Source: Triplophysa rosa
Lineage: Eukaryota; Chordata; Actinopteri; Cypriniformes; Nemacheilidae
Direction: 5' to 3'
DNA: 64,000 nucleotides
Assembly (NCBI RefSeq): GCF_024868665.1
Contig: NC_079908.1
Span: 7,631,174-7,695,173, forward strand
Shown one piece after another: positions 62,347 to 64,000 of this stretch; position 1 is the first letter of the stretch, and every line of letters begins with the position of its first letter. Made by a program: the position numbers and the translations under genes. A model generated the notes under the pieces. That model was not told the origin of the DNA. It was given only the letters and a program-made list of their open reading frames with translations, and searched no databases.

Positions 62347-63970
62347 GGAGAGGAATCTTAAAGCGGCAGTAGCATGCAAGGAGTCGGCCCACATTCCCCC
62401 ACTTGTGTTTATTAGGTCTTTCTAATCATCACTGACATGGGTTTTACAGCTTTCAAGAGCTATTTAGATCTCAAAGACTTGCCAAAGGAGACATAAACAG
62501 GTCATTTAATCGTTGCTGAATATAATTTTGAAGACCATTGTGCTTTTCTGTTATGACATCTGCATAAAATGTATGTTTTGATATAAAATACAGCTGTGAC
62601 ATACATATGCATGTTTATTAATAAGGGAAGATACAGCATTGACCAGAAAATAGGAAATTATGAATATAAAAATAATTCAGTGATAAATAAAAAAAAAATG
62701 AAATATGTTCACCAGCAATTTAACTGTTTGTATACTAAAAAAAACCCTACTGTTTAACCTACTGAAAGACTTAACATAAGACATTGAAGGTAGTAGAAAA
62801 AAACAGATCGAACAGAGAAATGGAAAAAAACAAGAAAACAGGTTAAGAAAAATTATTTAATGACTCGGTGAGCCGGTACAGAGAAAGATCGAGCTCAGGA
62901 TGTTTTGGCCAACGCATATGACACAATTCTGCCAGTAAAAAAAGAGCAGAAAATAAGAAAATGTGTGTGAGTGGAAAAGAAAAATGTCAGTATGCTAGAG
63001 TTAATTATTATTTACAAATTATTTGTTATTGCCCACAATTTGCATTAACATTAAGCTATACTCTTCTGCTAGAGCTAGAATTCAATTTGGGACCCAACTT
63101 CCAAAGATATAATATCAAACACCATGTTTCACCTGCAATCATGATGTGTTGATCACCTTCAAACAACACTTTCGTGTGATTTTCATAAAATATCAATACA
63201 CAGAAGTAAATCTATAACAGACTCATGTGCGATATTCAAGGTCTTTTGAAATCGTATTGTTGCGGTCCTTCCGAAAACCTCAGATGTCCAAAGTTGCCGC
63301 TTTTCAGGAAATGGAAAAACGCTGTACTTTTCAAATGATTAAATACTATGTTGTCAAGCACTTTTGAATACTTTTAATAGGTTATATATTTGCAAAACCC
63401 AGAGACGACCATAAATGATTTATGGCAAAAAATAAAAATGACAAAATATGGAGATACGAGGGTTCAGATGGACACCAGCAACATAATAACTTTGTATATG
63501 GAGCAGAAAGTTATCCACAGGAACACTTTTTGTGTCCTGCATGTTATTATGGAGATTTCAAACAATAAGACTGTTGGACTTCACATTGCATGCATTCAAC
63601 AATGTTTCCATTATTACACATAATCTATAGATTAAGGACTGTTTACTATATTTTGAGTCTTTTGCTGATTCTGTGTAAAACACTGGACTTTAAACTGAAG
63701 AAATAACAACTGCTGGATGAAATGCACTTGGTTCATCTCTAATTCTTATTACTTTAATGTACATACAAATCTATGTAACACAATAGATCTTTCAGATTAG
63801 CATCAAGGCAGTACCACAGATACAACTACTTTACATAATATAAAAAATGGGTTTAAGTCAAAAAGAACTGTTTATGTTTCTTTGATTTAGGGGTGAAAAC
63901 AGATTTAGAAATGGTCTTGCCAGGTTTTGAGAGATAAACCCTCTTGACAGCTAATGTTGGATTCACACAG
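62347..63970. other. Non-coding region, nothing recognised
   Basis: A/T-rich sequence with only short frames. The longest plus-strand frame near 63390-63623 encodes no known domain and has no splice context. No inverted-repeat element was identified. Confidence 0.4.
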
Positions 63971-63973
63971 CTT

Positions 63974-64000
63974 TCGTGTAGCTCAGTGGTTAGAGCATGT
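63974..64000 (+). repeat. Start of a tRNA-derived SINE, cut by the window edge
   Basis: The last 27 bases contain GTAGCTCAGTGGTTAGAGC, a pol III A box. The antisense copy at 15808-15872 has the same A box followed by a B box, so this is more likely the head of a SINE than a true tRNA gene. The B box lies outside the window. Confidence 0.5.

Noticed and set aside
63974..64000. A tRNA gene at the right edge
   Set aside because: Only the A box is visible, and the related antisense copy at 15808-15872 is a SINE-like relic, so a true tRNA cannot be supported.

Overview
The window is vertebrate nuclear DNA from a ray-finned fish, very probably a cyprinid. It has multi-exon genes with GT-AG introns. 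Its many short inverted-repeat transposons are of kinds typical of carp/zebrafish-like genomes. It also holds a Tc1 element with an intact transposase, tRNA-derived SINE sequence, and an assembly gap at 61593-61768.

Layout: 1-4490 is repeat-bearing upstream DNA. 4534-23823 (+) is an elastin gene, for which I can place 54 coding exons (about 1,545 residues by my count). Short lysine-bearing cross-link exons alternate with long Gly/Val/Pro-rich exons, and nearly all exons are phase 1-1. 24890-31045 is intergenic and dense in repeats. 31046-38442 (+) is limk1 (second half of LIM1, LIM2, PDZ, protein kinase), whose first coding exon(s) I cannot find. 39265-42160 (+) is a septin of the Sept4/5 type with an in-frame TAA at an exon start. 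43166-50755 (+) is a complete septin4 gene. 53105-54956 (-) holds the last two coding exons of mnt (leucine-zipper region and His/Pro-rich C-terminus). Its bHLH exons are not visible and probably lie beyond the window or in sequence I could not recognise. 56770-58250 is a 30-bp minisatellite, and 58260-64000 is non-coding.

Functional context: elastin beside limk1 is the classical vertebrate neighbour pair. Elastin is an extracellular matrix polymer cross-linked by lysyl oxidase. LIMK1 phosphorylates cofilin to stabilise actin, septins form GTP-binding filaments, and MNT is a MAX-partnered repressor. These are separate host genes, not an operon.

Most notable: (1) a nested insertion in the septin4 intron, where an inverted-repeat element landed inside the Tc1 transposase start codon, its CAT target duplication re-created the ATG, and it carries a truncated LINE copy of its own; (2) a tandem septin duplicate with a nonsense codon and a lost coiled-coil tail; (3) elastin exon turnover, including a recent 30-bp in-frame array, two GC-AG introns and a dead exon. 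I did not find an unmistakably novel biological system.
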